Under the pieces are notes generated by a model. That model saw only the letters and a program-made list of their open reading frames with translations. It had not been told where the DNA came from and searched no databases. Positions 26,029 to 35,644 of a stretch of 64,000 bases of DNA are shown here, piece after piece. Source of the DNA: Mucilaginibacter_A sp964251965 (GTDB lineage Bacteria > Bacteroidota > Bacteroidia > Sphingobacteriales > Sphingobacteriaceae). The position numbers and the translations under genes are program-made. Positions within the stretch are counted from its first letter, which is position 1, and each line of letters starts with the position of its first letter. The DNA is taken from the NCBI GenBank assembly GCA_964251965.1, contig CAXULQ010000005.1, positions 209,258 through 273,257 on the forward strand. The letters are read 5' to 3'.

Positions 26029-26796
26029 ATGAAAACCAAAAACCTGTACTACGCCACCGTTTTTAAAAGGACGAACACCATCAAAATGATGATCCTGAGT
26101 TTCTTTCTGGCTATTGCTTCCTGGCCGCGGCTGTTCTTGGAAGTGTTCCTTCGGAAAAACTTTGGTGAACGTTATTTTTCTTTTTCGACGGCAATAATCA
26201 TCACTTGGATATTTGCTTTACTGCCTTATGCCTGGGAATATTCGCACAGTTTCGGCTTTGTTGATAAGGGCAAATTAGTCCTTACCTACGCGACCTGGTA
26301 CTTGTACCTTGCGGCCTTCGTTTATTTTTCCTGGCTGCGGTGGATGGAAGTAAAAAGAGAACCGGGTGTTTTTGATTTTGCCAGGTTCAGCCTCTCGACT
26401 GGCAACATTAATCCATCTTTCTATAAGATGGCTGAAAGTATGGGCCTTAAACCTACGTCAAGAAATATTTCCACGTTGCTCGAACCGCTGGTATGTTTCG
26501 TCATTGGTGCTCTGTTGTTTCTAATCGGCCAGAGCGTGGGAACATTAATAATTGTTTGCAGTATCTGCTATTCCCTCAGCTATGCCGGGGCGTATCACCT
26601 CGGCGACCAGTTTGTTATGGATACGATTGATGAAATGATCTGTAATGAAGAATTGGTGGATTCGTTCGTCAACAACGAACAGCCAAGTGAAACACGCGGG
26701 TTTGAGGCATACGGCAAAAGACCGACAAATGCAGATTTCCGCAGAAAAGTGGTAGATAATTTCAGGCAGGAAGATGATTTTGCAGAGGCTCTTTAA
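26029..26796 (+). CDS. 4TM membrane protein next to coupling protein
   Basis: 255 residues. Hydrophobic segments lie near 20-38 (MMILSFFLAIASW), 52-72 (STAIIITWIFALLPYAW), 86-104 (LTYATWYLYLAAFVYFSW) and a pair near 150-185 (LVCFVIGALLFLIG, TLIIVCSICYSLSYAG), followed by a cytosolic tail of 65 residues. It follows a soluble-looking coupling ATPase by 31 bp. The likely role is membrane anchor of the coupling protein, by inference from the neighbourhood. Confidence 0.7.
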   Translation: MKTKNLYYATVFKRTNTIKMMILSFFLAIASWPRLFLEVFLRKNFGERYFSFSTAIIITWIFALLPYAWEYSHSFGFVDKGKLVLTYATWYLYLAAFVYFSWLRWMEVKREPGVFDFARFSLSTGNINPSFYKMAESMGLKPTSRNISTLLEPLVCFVIGALLFLIGQSVGTLIIVCSICYSLSYAGAYHLGDQFVMDTIDEMICNEELVDSFVNNEQPSETRGFEAYGKRPTNADFRRKVVDNFRQEDDFAEAL

Positions 26797-26987
26797 CCTC
26801 TTAAGCTGTGCTTAGGGAAGATGTCTGATGCTCTTTCTCTTAATGGGGGTTAACGGGTTTGTGCGCAGTGCGGGGCTATGCTTGCCCATGCAAATTAAAG
26901 CAGTGTCCAACTTTAATGTAGCCAGTTCCTGTTTACCCGTCCCACAAAGATAGTCGTGATTTCTAAAACCTGTAGTAATTTCTTTTT

Positions 26988-27464
26988 ATGCAGTTTGTAA
27001 ACAATGGTGCCCATTATCTCAACCCTCGCTTTTCCTCCGAACTTGGTTTTTTGAATAAGCCGGTTTTTGAGATGCAGCAAAAGATCCATGCGATCAATAA
27101 ATCGATGGGGACTGGTGAGGGCTATACGGATAAACAAAACCTCGAACTGTACTGGGAAAAGATAAAAGCTGTCTCGGACTTCAAGAAAGAAATGAACAAG
27201 GAAGTTAGAAAGAACTGCCCCGAACTGGAACTGCAAGCCAATTATGCTTTGGACGTACAACTGACCGATCAGGTTTGTAACGAAGTCGGCATGTGGTGCG
27301 AAAAGCAAACGCCGAAAGATAAAGCTGAGGCGGAACTAAAAGCTTCGGCAGCCATGCACGATACCCGGATCAATTGGTATCGGGAAATGTTTGGCAAGGC
27401 AAACACAAGTCTGGACAAAGCAGTAGAAAAAAATAACCCGGAAATCGATTTGGACAAAGATTAA
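26988..27464 (+). CDS. Small helical protein upstream of relaxase
   Basis: 158 residues, helical and charged with two Cys (KNCPELE and QVCNEVGMWCEKQ). It has no recognised domain. The stop lies 11 bp before the relaxase start, and the spacing and codon use suggest one transcript, so it may be a relaxosome accessory protein. The start lies in ATGCAGTTTGTAAACAATGG, with no stronger candidate nearby. Confidence 0.65.
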   Translation: MQFVNNGAHYLNPRFSSELGFLNKPVFEMQQKIHAINKSMGTGEGYTDKQNLELYWEKIKAVSDFKKEMNKEVRKNCPELELQANYALDVQLTDQVCNEVGMWCEKQTPKDKAEAELKASAAMHDTRINWYREMFGKANTSLDKAVEKNNPEIDLDKD

Positions 27465-27475
27465 TAAGGCGGCTT

Positions 27476-30223
27476 ATGATAAGGATGATCCAAAGCACTT
27501 CTGCTGGCCATGCTAAAGCCTATTTTACCGCTTCCCTGCAAAAGTCCGATTATTACATGGACGACCAGGAATTGCAGGGGCGGTACATGGGTAACCTGGC
27601 TAACCGGCTGGGGCTGGATGTTATGGCGGATAAAGAAACCTTTTTCGCGCTGTGCGAAAACGTCCATCCTTATACCGGCGAACAATTAACGCCGCGTACC
27701 CGGAAAGACCGCACCACGGGCTATGACATAAATTTTCATTCGCCCAAGTCTGTTTCCATCCTTCATGCCCTTTCCGGTGATAACCATATCCTGGATGCCT
27801 TTCAGGCAAGTGTTACCGAAACTATGCGGGATATTGAAGCGGATAGCAAAACACGGGTGCGCAAAGGCGGGGCTTATGATGACCGGGTAACGGGGGAACT
27901 GGTTTGGGCTGACTTTACTCACCAGACCGCAAGGCCGGTGGATGGTTCTGCGCCTGATCCGCACCTGCACAGCCATTGTTTTGTTTTCAATGCCACTTGG
28001 GACGAAACCGAACAGAAGGTCAAAGCGGGGCAGTTCCGCGACATCAAGCGCGATATGCCGTATTACCAGCAACGCTTCCACAAAATACTTTCGGATAAAC
28101 TCATTGATCTGGGCTACGACATCAGGCGCACGGATCAATCTTTTGAGATTGCCGGTGTCCCTAAAGGCGTTATCGGTTTGTTCAGCAAGCGCAGCAATGA
28201 GATCGGGCAATTTGCCAGAGAAAAAGGCATTACCAATGCCAAAGAATTGGACGGCCTGGGCGCCCGGACACGCGGCAAAAAGCAAAAGGGGCTAAGCATG
28301 GCTGAACTGAAAGCAGAATGGCAGCAACAGATCAGGGAACAGGCGGTTTACGAGATTGGGGAACAGGAACAGCTTATCCGCTTTGCGCCAAAGCAGGAAT
28401 TGGAACTGGTGGTAGCGCATGACTGTTTGAACCATGCATTAGACCATGCTTTTGAACGGGCTTCGGTGATGGATGGCAGAAGGATATTGGCAACGGCTTA
28501 CCGGCAAAGTATTGGTGTCCGTTCTGTTACCCTTAATGAGATTACAACAGGGTTTGAGCAGGACAAACAAATTATCCACGTCAAGGAAAAACAACGTACC
28601 CTATGCACCACGCGCGAAGTGCTGAAAGAAGAACAACGCATGGTAAAGCTTGCCAGGGCTGGGCAAGGCAGGTTCATGCCACTCTACAGCAAGGCACCGG
28701 AATATAAGGAAGTATCTGGCGGGCAAGCTGCTGCCGTTACCCATGTACTGACCACCAGCCATCAGGTGTCAATCGTGCGCGGCGGTGCGGGGACGGGCAA
28801 AACAACGCTGATGCGCGAGGCCATCCCGTTAATGGAAAAAGCCGGGAAGAAAGTAACGGTCGTTGCGCCAACCGCCGAAGCCTCGCGCGGCGTGTTGGTA
28901 CAGGAAGGGTTTAGTTATGCCGAAACGGTTGCAAAGCTTCTAAAGGACAAAAACTTCCAGGACGGGCTGCAAGGTGGGGTGTTGTGGGTGGATGAAGCTG
29001 GACTGCTCGGCACTAAAGATATGACCGCCCTGCTTGATCTGGCTGGCAGGAAACAAGCTCGGCTAATCCTGGGCGGTGATACCAGGCAACATGCCAGTGT
29101 TGTAAGAGGCGATGCGCTCCGTATTTTGAATACCGTGGCGGGGATCGATGCGGCGGAAGTGAGTTTAATCCGCCGGCAGCGGAACGTCGATTACCGCCAG
29201 GCGGTGGAGGAACTTTCAAAAGGCAATATCAAAAAGGGATTTGAGAAGCTGGATAGTATGGGCGTCATCAAGGACGTTAAAACCACGAAGCCAAACGAAG
29301 CTTTGGTAAGCGATTATATTGCCACCGTGAAAAAAGGTAAAACGGCCCTGATCGTGTCCCCAACCCATAAGCAAAGCGAAGCGGTAACCGAAGAAGTGCG
29401 CGAAAAATTAAAGGCGGCAAAGCTGCTCGGTAAACGGGAACTCATGGCCATCAAATTAAGCAATAAGAACCTGACCAAAGCGCAGAAATCGGACTGGCGT
29501 AATTTTGAGAAAGGGCAAATTGTGCAATTTAGCCAGAACGTGCCGAAGATCAAACGCGGTAGTATCTGGTCGGTTGATACGGTAACAGATAAAGCCGTTA
29601 CCATTAAAAATGCGCAAGGCGAAGAAAGCGAATTGCCTTTGAATAAGGCGGCGGCCTTTGATATTTTTCACCAATCGGAATTAGCTTTATCCAAAGGCGA
29701 TAAGGTGAGGATTACACGTAATGGTTTCGATACGCAAGAGAAGCGACTGAACAACGGCAAGGCGTTGGAAGTGTTATCCGTAAACAAATCGGGTAAAATT
29801 GTTTTGAAGAATACGGCCAGCAAAGCAACTTTTCTCCTGGATAAAGATTTCGGGCATATTGCCCACGCCTATTGCACCACGTCCCACTCCTCCCAAGGGA
29901 AAACCGTTGACGAGGTGTTCATTTCGCAACCCGCCTCTACGTTTTCGGCAACCGATGCCAAGCAATTTTATGTTTCGGTTTCACGGGGACGGGATGCGGT
30001 GCACATTTACACCGATGACAAAGAAGCTTTGCTTGAAAACGCTTCTGCGGTTGGTGATCGCAGGTCGGCAATTGAATTGGTAGAAAAACAGAACAACCAC
30101 AGTGAAATGGTGCAGCAGTTAGAGCGGAACAAATACGCAGAACAATACGAATACAAACAACCAAAGGAAAATATCAATTTAAAACCGATTCAAAAGGACA
30201 AAGACTATGACCTTGAATTTTAA
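27476..30223 (+). CDS. MobF relaxase-helicase (TraI/TrwC-like)
   Basis: 915 residues. The N-terminal relaxase domain has candidate catalytic Tyr26/Tyr27 (SDYYMDD) and a metal-binding His triad at 163-167 (DPHLHSHCF). A RecD-like helicase follows, with a P-loop near 435-443 (RGGAGTGKTTL), WVDEAGLLG as Walker B, and late motifs AHAYCTTSHSSQGKTVDEV and FYVSVSRGRDAVHIYTD. It nicks oriT, binds the 5' end and unwinds DNA during conjugation. The start at MIRMIQSTSAG places the Tyr pair at the usual distance. The end overlaps the next gene by 17 nt. Confidence 0.93.
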   Translation: MIRMIQSTSAGHAKAYFTASLQKSDYYMDDQELQGRYMGNLANRLGLDVMADKETFFALCENVHPYTGEQLTPRTRKDRTTGYDINFHSPKSVSILHALSGDNHILDAFQASVTETMRDIEADSKTRVRKGGAYDDRVTGELVWADFTHQTARPVDGSAPDPHLHSHCFVFNATWDETEQKVKAGQFRDIKRDMPYYQQRFHKILSDKLIDLGYDIRRTDQSFEIAGVPKGVIGLFSKRSNEIGQFAREKGITNAKELDGLGARTRGKKQKGLSMAELKAEWQQQIREQAVYEIGEQEQLIRFAPKQELELVVAHDCLNHALDHAFERASVMDGRRILATAYRQSIGVRSVTLNEITTGFEQDKQIIHVKEKQRTLCTTREVLKEEQRMVKLARAGQGRFMPLYSKAPEYKEVSGGQAAAVTHVLTTSHQVSIVRGGAGTGKTTLMREAIPLMEKAGKKVTVVAPTAEASRGVLVQEGFSYAETVAKLLKDKNFQDGLQGGVLWVDEAGLLGTKDMTALLDLAGRKQARLILGGDTRQHASVVRGDALRILNTVAGIDAAEVSLIRRQRNVDYRQAVEELSKGNIKKGFEKLDSMGVIKDVKTTKPNEALVSDYIATVKKGKTALIVSPTHKQSEAVTEEVREKLKAAKLLGKRELMAIKLSNKNLTKAQKSDWRNFEKGQIVQFSQNVPKIKRGSIWSVDTVTDKAVTIKNAQGEESELPLNKAAAFDIFHQSELALSKGDKVRITRNGFDTQEKRLNNGKALEVLSVNKSGKIVLKNTASKATFLLDKDFGHIAHAYCTTSHSSQGKTVDEVFISQPASTFSATDAKQFYVSVSRGRDAVHIYTDDKEALLENASAVGDRRSAIELVEKQNNHSEMVQQLERNKYAEQYEYKQPKENINLKPIQKDKDYDLEF

Positions 30224-30602
30224 AACTGACTTAAAGGAAATGCGGGAAAATGATCCTGCTGGTAAAGAAACTTTAAATAAAGATTATCAAGCAAGTGAGA
30301 ATTATGATACGCCTGGCCATGTACGTAATCTTTGTTTTGTCTGGCCAGATGGACGGATGAAATTTATGAACTATGCTTATTTGATTTCTGGGGACTATAA
30401 TGCGGAAGAATGCAGTATAACACTTTTATTTACCAATTATAAAATTGTGATTTCCGGTATTAATCTCAAGGGATTATTTATAGATTTAGTTATACACAAT
30501 CCGAAAATAATTTCTTGTAATAATCTCAGATATGCCGATATAATACAAGAAGAGTGTGTAAACATTTATGAAATAGTTATCCTCGAAAGAAGTCAGAATT
30601 GA
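30207..30602 (+). CDS. Unknown protein overlapping relaxase end
   Basis: 131 residues. The first 45 residues (KTDLKEMRENDPAGKETLNK) are polar; the rest looks beta-rich (GRMKFMNYAYLISGDYNAEE, YKIVISGINLKGLFIDLVIH). It starts inside the end of the relaxase gene, so it is probably translated with it, but its AT-rich codon use belongs to the cargo genes that follow. No family is recognised. Confidence 0.6.
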   Translation: MTLNFKTDLKEMRENDPAGKETLNKDYQASENYDTPGHVRNLCFVWPDGRMKFMNYAYLISGDYNAEECSITLLFTNYKIVISGINLKGLFIDLVIHNPKIISCNNLRYADIIQEECVNIYEIVILERSQN

Positions 30603-30663
30603 TAATTCTGATTTAATTGAGTACAAGTAAAAGAGTTATGATGGTTATGCTATTGGGAAACTT

Positions 30664-31410
30664 ATGACGCAAAGGAATGATAATGTCACAAGAAGTATCG
30701 TGTGTGTTGGAGATAGTAATACCAAGGGACGGTATTGTTTTAATTGGGTTAGATATCTATCCAAAAAGTTTAGAAATAAGAAATACGATGTAATTAACGA
30801 GGGTGTAAATGGAGACTTAGCTTTTAATGTTTTAGAAAGAATAGAAAAAATAGTTTTAAAGAAGCCTAAATATATTGTAATTCTCGTTGGAAGTAATGAT
30901 ATCAACGCAACGCTTTCTGACAAAAACAAAAAAAGTTATATTAAACAAAAAAAATTGCCTATCGAACCTTCTAAGGATTGGTACCTTTCAAATTTAGAGA
31001 AGATTTTATTGAAGATTAAATTAAGTAAAGACACTAAAATTGCTTTGTCTTCTATACCAATTATGGGGGAAAATATTTATGATGAAACAAACAAAATTGT
31101 TAATGATTACAATATTTCACTAGAGAATCTATCACAAAAATTTAAAGTCGATTACTTACCCTTTTACGAATCTTTGGTATACAGACTGGAGGTAGGATCG
31201 AAAAATGGAATTGGGAGGCCATACCAGATAGGCTCATCTATTAAGATTAAAGCTGTTTTAAGAAGGTACTTATTATTTCAAAGCTGGAATAAGATTTCAA
31301 ACATACATGACCTTGAATTCTTAACAGATACAATTCACCTAAATAAAAGAAGTGCTAAAGTTTTTGTTTCATTAGTTGAAAGCTTTATACTGAAATACGA
31401 TAAACATTGA
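30664..31410 (+). CDS. SGNH/GDSL-family hydrolase
   Basis: 248 residues. Block I is VCVGDSNT with nucleophile Ser18, block II NEGVNGD with Gly50, block III VGSNDIN with Asn78, and block V TDTIHLN near 226-232 with the Asp/His pair. These are the four conserved sites of SGNH esterases and lipases. There is no signal peptide, so it should act in the cytosol or at the inner membrane face. The AT-rich sequence contrasts with the GC-rich relaxase upstream. First gene of a three-gene cassette that ends with a glycerophosphodiesterase, hinting at lipid or phosphodiester turnover. Confidence 0.88.
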   Translation: MTQRNDNVTRSIVCVGDSNTKGRYCFNWVRYLSKKFRNKKYDVINEGVNGDLAFNVLERIEKIVLKKPKYIVILVGSNDINATLSDKNKKSYIKQKKLPIEPSKDWYLSNLEKILLKIKLSKDTKIALSSIPIMGENIYDETNKIVNDYNISLENLSQKFKVDYLPFYESLVYRLEVGSKNGIGRPYQIGSSIKIKAVLRRYLLFQSWNKISNIHDLEFLTDTIHLNKRSAKVFVSLVESFILKYDKH

Positions 31411-31444
31411 AATTTTTCAAATACAATTAATTAACTTTTTCTAA

Positions 31445-32197
31445 ATGGTAGATCCTACAGCAATTATTTCTATTTCTCTTACCGCAATTTTTGGGATATC
31501 TGCTTGGGTATATGCACAGGTAAATTTGAGGGAAGTAAAGAGACAAAGTAAAATCGCACTTGAGAGAGTAAATCAAAAATTAGAAGTTTCTCAAACAGAG
31601 ATATACGAACTAAAAAACGGTATTCCAAACGATATAGAAACATCGGAAAATGTTCACGAGTCCTTATTAAGGTTAAACGATATTATTAAGAACCAAGGTC
31701 AAAAAAATAAAAAGGTTAGTATTAAAATCTTCGGCTTGGACTTACAAACCGTTATGCCATGGTTTATGACTAAAATAATTCATGACGATTTCTATAATGA
31801 TATTTATATTGATTTTAAATGCATGCTTATTAATCCAGATTTAAATATAATCAGACCCTTAATAAATGGACACAGCGATATCTCGAAAGATGCCATTCAT
31901 AATTCGATCAAAAACGCGTTAGCCATTGGTGATATTCCTAATATCGATAGACTAACTTTTGAAATGCGTCAATATAGCCTCCTCCCAATTGTTCATGGAT
32001 TCATGGTTGATGATGAATTTATTGGAATTGCCTTTACTGAAATTGAAAATAAAAAATTATATGGTGGAATTTACCAATACATTCACGGTACTAAAAATGC
32101 TGAATCAAGGTTCATGAAACATTTATTTGGCATTTTTAGTAGTTGGTTTGATTTCTACTGGGGTAATTCAAAATTAATTACATTAATAAATAAATAA
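31445..32197 (+). CDS. Membrane-anchored protein between SGNH hydrolase and GDPD
   Basis: 250 residues. One N-terminal membrane helix (about 5-26, TAIISISLTAIFGISAWVYA) is followed by a short coiled coil, and a C-terminal alpha/beta domain (SIKIFGLDLQTVMPWF, IDFKCMLINPDLNIIRPL, VHGFMVDDEFIGIAFTEI). The pattern faintly recalls phospholipase-D-like folds, but no HKD motif is present. The stop is 3 bp before the GDPD gene, so the two are coupled. It may tether or sense for the two enzymes. Confidence 0.7.
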   Translation: MVDPTAIISISLTAIFGISAWVYAQVNLREVKRQSKIALERVNQKLEVSQTEIYELKNGIPNDIETSENVHESLLRLNDIIKNQGQKNKKVSIKIFGLDLQTVMPWFMTKIIHDDFYNDIYIDFKCMLINPDLNIIRPLINGHSDISKDAIHNSIKNALAIGDIPNIDRLTFEMRQYSLLPIVHGFMVDDEFIGIAFTEIENKKLYGGIYQYIHGTKNAESRFMKHLFGIFSSWFDFYWGNSKLITLINK

Positions 32198-32200
32198 TGT

Positions 32201-32908
32201 ATGAAAATCATTGGTCACAGAGGTTTTGCTGGGTTAAAATTTGAAAATACAATTCAAGGTATACGGCATGCTATAAACGAAAAGATTGATTTTGTAGAAA
32301 TTGATGTCCAAAAAACTTTCAATGATAAATTAATTGTTTTTCATGATAGTTTTTATGATCGCTTGACAAACTATCAAGGCAATGTCAAAGATCTATTGGA
32401 CCCTCAAAACCTCGAAATTACACTAAAAAATGGGGATAGCATTCCATTATTAAAAGACGTGATTTTAACGGTTAAAGATAAAATAGGTTTATTTGTTGAA
32501 GTTAAAGACGAAGAAACATTTGAAGAGATATATTTAGAATTACAAGAACATCTTTCCGAAGATCAATTTATTATTGGCTCGTTTTTTCATGAAGGACTAT
32601 TTCAGATCAAAGAGAAATATCCGTCATTAAGAACCGCTATCATAATCGAAGCTGTAATTAAAGACTTCTCGAAATATTTAGATGAAATTGATTGTGAATT
32701 TGTAGTATTGTCTATTGATACGTTTAACGAACCTACAGTCAAGATAATACAATCTCATAACAAGAAATTAATATTTTACGGTTTAAAATACAAACCAGAA
32801 TTTCTCTTGGCATATAAGGCCAAAGCTTACGGCGTTATCACAGACTTTCCGTCTGAAGCACGTGCGTACATCAAAAACCTATATAACCTTGATAGTTCTA
32901 CCTATTAG
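32201..32908 (+). CDS. Glycerophosphodiester phosphodiesterase family protein
   Basis: 235 residues. The GDPD active-site pattern is visible: GHRGF with H6 and R7, FENT with E15, VEIDV with E33 and D35, and VFHDS with H48, then VEVKDE. The fold is a TIM barrel of normal short bacterial length. The enzyme hydrolyses glycerophosphodiesters to glycerol-3-phosphate and an alcohol. There is no signal peptide, so it is cytosolic. As third gene after an esterase, it could act on deacylated lipids, which is inference. Confidence 0.9.
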   Translation: MKIIGHRGFAGLKFENTIQGIRHAINEKIDFVEIDVQKTFNDKLIVFHDSFYDRLTNYQGNVKDLLDPQNLEITLKNGDSIPLLKDVILTVKDKIGLFVEVKDEETFEEIYLELQEHLSEDQFIIGSFFHEGLFQIKEKYPSLRTAIIIEAVIKDFSKYLDEIDCEFVVLSIDTFNEPTVKIIQSHNKKLIFYGLKYKPEFLLAYKAKAYGVITDFPSEARAYIKNLYNLDSSTY

Positions 32909-33278
32909 ACTAAATATAAATACTTCGATAATATTATTTGATTATTTAGTTTATGCCGCTATTAATCTATAAATTGGATACCGACTTAACCGAACCGTCA
33001 TGTACTTGCAATGCATTGAGATCACTATTAAGTAATGACGGTAAATTTTAAGAGCTAAGTGTTGCTGTTTGCCAGGCATTATCTTAAAATCATGGGAAAA
33101 AACTGTTGGTGAGCCTGTGCTTTAAACAATCCTGCGTTTTTACAAACTCGGTTATCAGCTTAGTTGCCTTTTGTTCCGCCTTGTTATTATTAAGCCACTT
33201 AGGCAGTGACCAATATTGTTAATGTGCCTAATGAATAAAAAAACAGCCAGTATTTTATGATACCGGCTGTTTTAAAAA
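32909..33278. other. Intergenic with coding-like debris and terminator
   Basis: On the minus strand 33236-33085 reads YWSLPKWLNNNKAEQKATKL, then ITEFVKTQDCLKHRLTNSFF and a stop, with no start: a gene fragment of unknown origin. The right end holds the terminator of the ArdC gene. Confidence 0.35.
33241..33273 (-). terminator. Intrinsic terminator of ArdC gene
   Basis: Stem AAACAGCCAGTAT with ATACCGGCTGTTT (one mismatch) and a short loop, followed on the minus strand by a T-run. It lies just after the ArdC stop codon. Confidence 0.8.
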
Positions 33279-34196
33279 TTAAGGTTGCAAGCTACGGAGG
33301 TACTCTACCGCTTTACTGCCTTCACTGGCTACCCGGAAAATACAACGGTTATCTTCTTTCAGAATTTTCAGCCAGTGATCGATATAACCGGCATGACCGC
33401 CCTTCTCGGCTGTTCTTAAACCAAAGCCTGCGGTAAGAAAGCTGGCACCAAACTCTGCGATCAGTTCTTCGTTTGCGTAGTCTTGGTCACCGAATTTTTT
33501 ACCTTTTACGCGGTTGAGGCGATTCTCCGCACCTGACCAGTGTACTAACTCATGAAATAGCGTGGCAACGTAATTCTCGGTTGCCGCGCAGGTTTCGGTA
33601 TCAATAAAGCTTTCGATTTTGGGCATGGAGATCTTATCAGTTTTGCGATTATAAGAAGCTCCGCCTTTGTGATGGCCGATAATAGCTCCGGTATTTAGAA
33701 TGAATTGATCGACGGCTTCAATTTTCTCATAACTTGGCTTGTGATTGGTGGCTTCGCTTATTTCGGGTTGAACGAAACTTGCCAACTGGCACCGGTTAAA
33801 GACGTAAGAGGATTTCAGAAACGGTATCTTTTGTAGTTCGCCATCTTGTTCTTTTTCAATCGTATCGTAATAAACGACCAAGCTGCCTTTTTCACCTTTG
33901 CGGATGCTTTCTTTGTTCGACTGCCATTGTTTGAAGCTGCCCCAGTCGTCGGTCTTGAAGTTGTTTTTGATGGAGGACGACCATAGAAGCACAATATTAA
34001 TGCCCCGGTAGTAGTTGCCCGTTGTTTTATTTCTCGGCAGGCCCAATGAAGGGGAATCATCTGTCCATGGCTGTTTCCAGGGAATAACGCCTTTTTCGAG
34101 CTGTTCAATGATAATATTGGTAACGAGATCATGGACGTCTAAGCGAGGCACGGTAAAAGTTTCGCCTGCTTCGGATGGTGATAGTTGCTTTGCCAT
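33279..34196 (-). CDS. ArdC-like antirestriction protein with zincin domain
   Basis: About 305 residues from MAKQLSPSEAG. That Met was chosen because AGAAAGG stands 8 bp upstream; an earlier in-frame Met would add 12 residues. The N-terminal ArdC/DUF1738 domain (EQLEKGVIPWKQPW, LPRNKTTGNYYRGINIVLLW) binds single-stranded DNA in characterised relatives. The C-terminal metallopeptidase-like domain carries HELVHWSGAENRL with HExxH. ArdC proteins protect incoming conjugative DNA from host restriction. It is convergent with the cargo cassette. Confidence 0.88.
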   Translation of the reverse strand: MAKQLSPSEAGETFTVPRLDVHDLVTNIIIEQLEKGVIPWKQPWTDDSPSLGLPRNKTTGNYYRGINIVLLWSSSIKNNFKTDDWGSFKQWQSNKESIRKGEKGSLVVYYDTIEKEQDGELQKIPFLKSSYVFNRCQLASFVQPEISEATNHKPSYEKIEAVDQFILNTGAIIGHHKGGASYNRKTDKISMPKIESFIDTETCAATENYVATLFHELVHWSGAENRLNRVKGKKFGDQDYANEELIAEFGASFLTAGFGLRTAEKGGHAGYIDHWLKILKEDNRCIFRVASEGSKAVEYLRSLQP

Positions 34197-34453
34197 TGTA
34201 TTGACCTTTCTGTTAAGAGTTAATGGTTGCAAGAGATGGCCAACCGAAGTTCATGTGAACGAACCGGCTGTTATTTTGGATGGGCGAGTGAATTGCCTGA
34301 AAGGCAAGAGAGAAAATAATAGTTGGTGTAGAGAACGGCTTCGGTTAATCTCGTAGTCAACCATTGGCTCTTTCTTGACAGAAAGGACGAATGGAAATGC
34401 GCTTTATTTCTCATTCGATCTTAGGTGAGCTACTTAAAACCGTTTTTCGTCTA

Positions 34454-35269
34454 TTATTTCATGGCACTTCCATCGAAAGATGCAACATGCCATGCGTTTA
34501 CATCTTTGTGCTCCTGGTAAAGATTATTTACCGGTTGATGCCGGAGTTGAAACTGCGACCTACGGTATTTTTCGATAGATGAGGCAGCCTGTTTTCCCGG
34601 GCGGTCATTGTCCATCCAGCTATTTAGCAAGCGATAATTATAGCCGGTGATGTAGGCAAAGGCAGTGGTTAAGTTATGAGTTCCGTTCAAGCAGATGGTA
34701 TCGGCATGTTCTCTTATTGCTCGAAAACGGGTAAAGGCAGATAACATATCCATACAATCCTTGAATAAATGAATGCGCTTTGGCTTGACAGAGGACGAAG
34801 CTCTAATAAAGGTTATTCCCTGCTTCCCGACGTAGCCTTTGATAAAAGGATTTCGAACCTCAATACCACCTTCTTCGTTCATTAGCCCGAGTGCCCACCA
34901 ACGCCTGTTTTGCTTCGGATGCTTTATAAATACTTCACTTAAAAATTGCCGCGCTACTGCAATCGCAATTTTCCGGCTTTCCAGGTAGCGAATCAAGGCC
35001 AAGTCTTCCAGCGGCTCTGTACGGATTTCCAGCCATCTTTCTACGTCTACTGATAGTAGCGGTGCCGCAGGCTGTTCCGATAGCTGCTCGCCAAACATAT
35101 TTTGTAGCCAACGCAAGGCGTCGACTTGCGTATGATCTTCACCAACGGATTTTAGGTAGGCACAAACATGATCGATCGTGCTGCCTCCTTCGATTTCTTT
35201 AAAACACCTGGTTCCTATGACAGCTTTCAATTTCTTTATTGGAATGCTATTCGCTTGTTCAAGGTTCAT
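34454..35269 (-). CDS. Toprim-domain primase-like protein
   Basis: 271 residues. The central and C-terminal parts fit a Toprim domain of the type found in mobile-element primases (ADTICLNGTHNLTTAFAYIT, then LLNSWMDNDRPGKQAASSIE, with the DxD-like pair). The CHC2-type zinc finger usual at the N-terminus of this family is absent, so the protein is a shortened form. It lies 8 bp downstream of the excisionase gene in the same operon. It probably primes or assists replication of the transferred strand. Confidence 0.7.
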   Translation of the reverse strand: MNLEQANSIPIKKLKAVIGTRCFKEIEGGSTIDHVCAYLKSVGEDHTQVDALRWLQNMFGEQLSEQPAAPLLSVDVERWLEIRTEPLEDLALIRYLESRKIAIAVARQFLSEVFIKHPKQNRRWWALGLMNEEGGIEVRNPFIKGYVGKQGITFIRASSSVKPKRIHLFKDCMDMLSAFTRFRAIREHADTICLNGTHNLTTAFAYITGYNYRLLNSWMDNDRPGKQAASSIEKYRRSQFQLRHQPVNNLYQEHKDVNAWHVASFDGSAMK

Positions 35270-35277
35270 CTGTCCTC

Positions 35278-35469
35278 CTATCGCGCTAATCGGGAATTGA
35301 GGAAATCATCAAGGTCTGATCTTCGGTAACGTACCGCGCGGCCAACTTTGATGGGTTTGAGGTCGTAGCGTTTGGTGCAGTCCCAAACGGCCAAGGTGCC
35401 CGGGGAAAGCCCTAAATATTTTGCTGCCGACTTTCGGTCGAGCAGCGGTTCGTTTTGAACCTCTCGCAT
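35278..35469 (-). CDS. Excisionase-like HTH protein
   Basis: 63 residues of the HTH_17/MerR-like excisionase type: LLDRKSAAKYLGLSPGTLAV, then KPIKVGRAVRYRRSDLDDFL. Full length for the family. Such proteins bend DNA at attachment sites and promote excision, or regulate transfer genes. First gene of the operon with the primase-like gene; the divergent flank is a 210-bp intergenic region. Confidence 0.85.
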   Translation of the reverse strand: MREVQNEPLLDRKSAAKYLGLSPGTLAVWDCTKRYDLKPIKVGRAVRYRRSDLDDFLNSRLAR

Positions 35470-35644
35470 GGATAAACTCCTATGTTTCGGTGGAAGGGCG
35501 AATAAGCCAGTAGAATCAGGTCTTATTCAGTAAATAGGTATGTAGTCCTAACATATGCCCAAAACTAATGGAATAGGTTTTTTATCCTATTAATGACAAA
35601 TAATGTCAACGCGATCCTCCTTTTATAAAAGCAAAAAAATAAAA

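Noticed and set aside
27686..28285. 199-codon minus-strand frame within the relaxase gene
   Set aside because: Shadow frame caused by GC-rich codons on the other strand; the relaxase has full catalytic motifs here.
31445..32197. Phospholipase D family membership
   Set aside because: Strand pattern is similar but no HKD motif is present, so only an unknown membrane-anchored protein is called.
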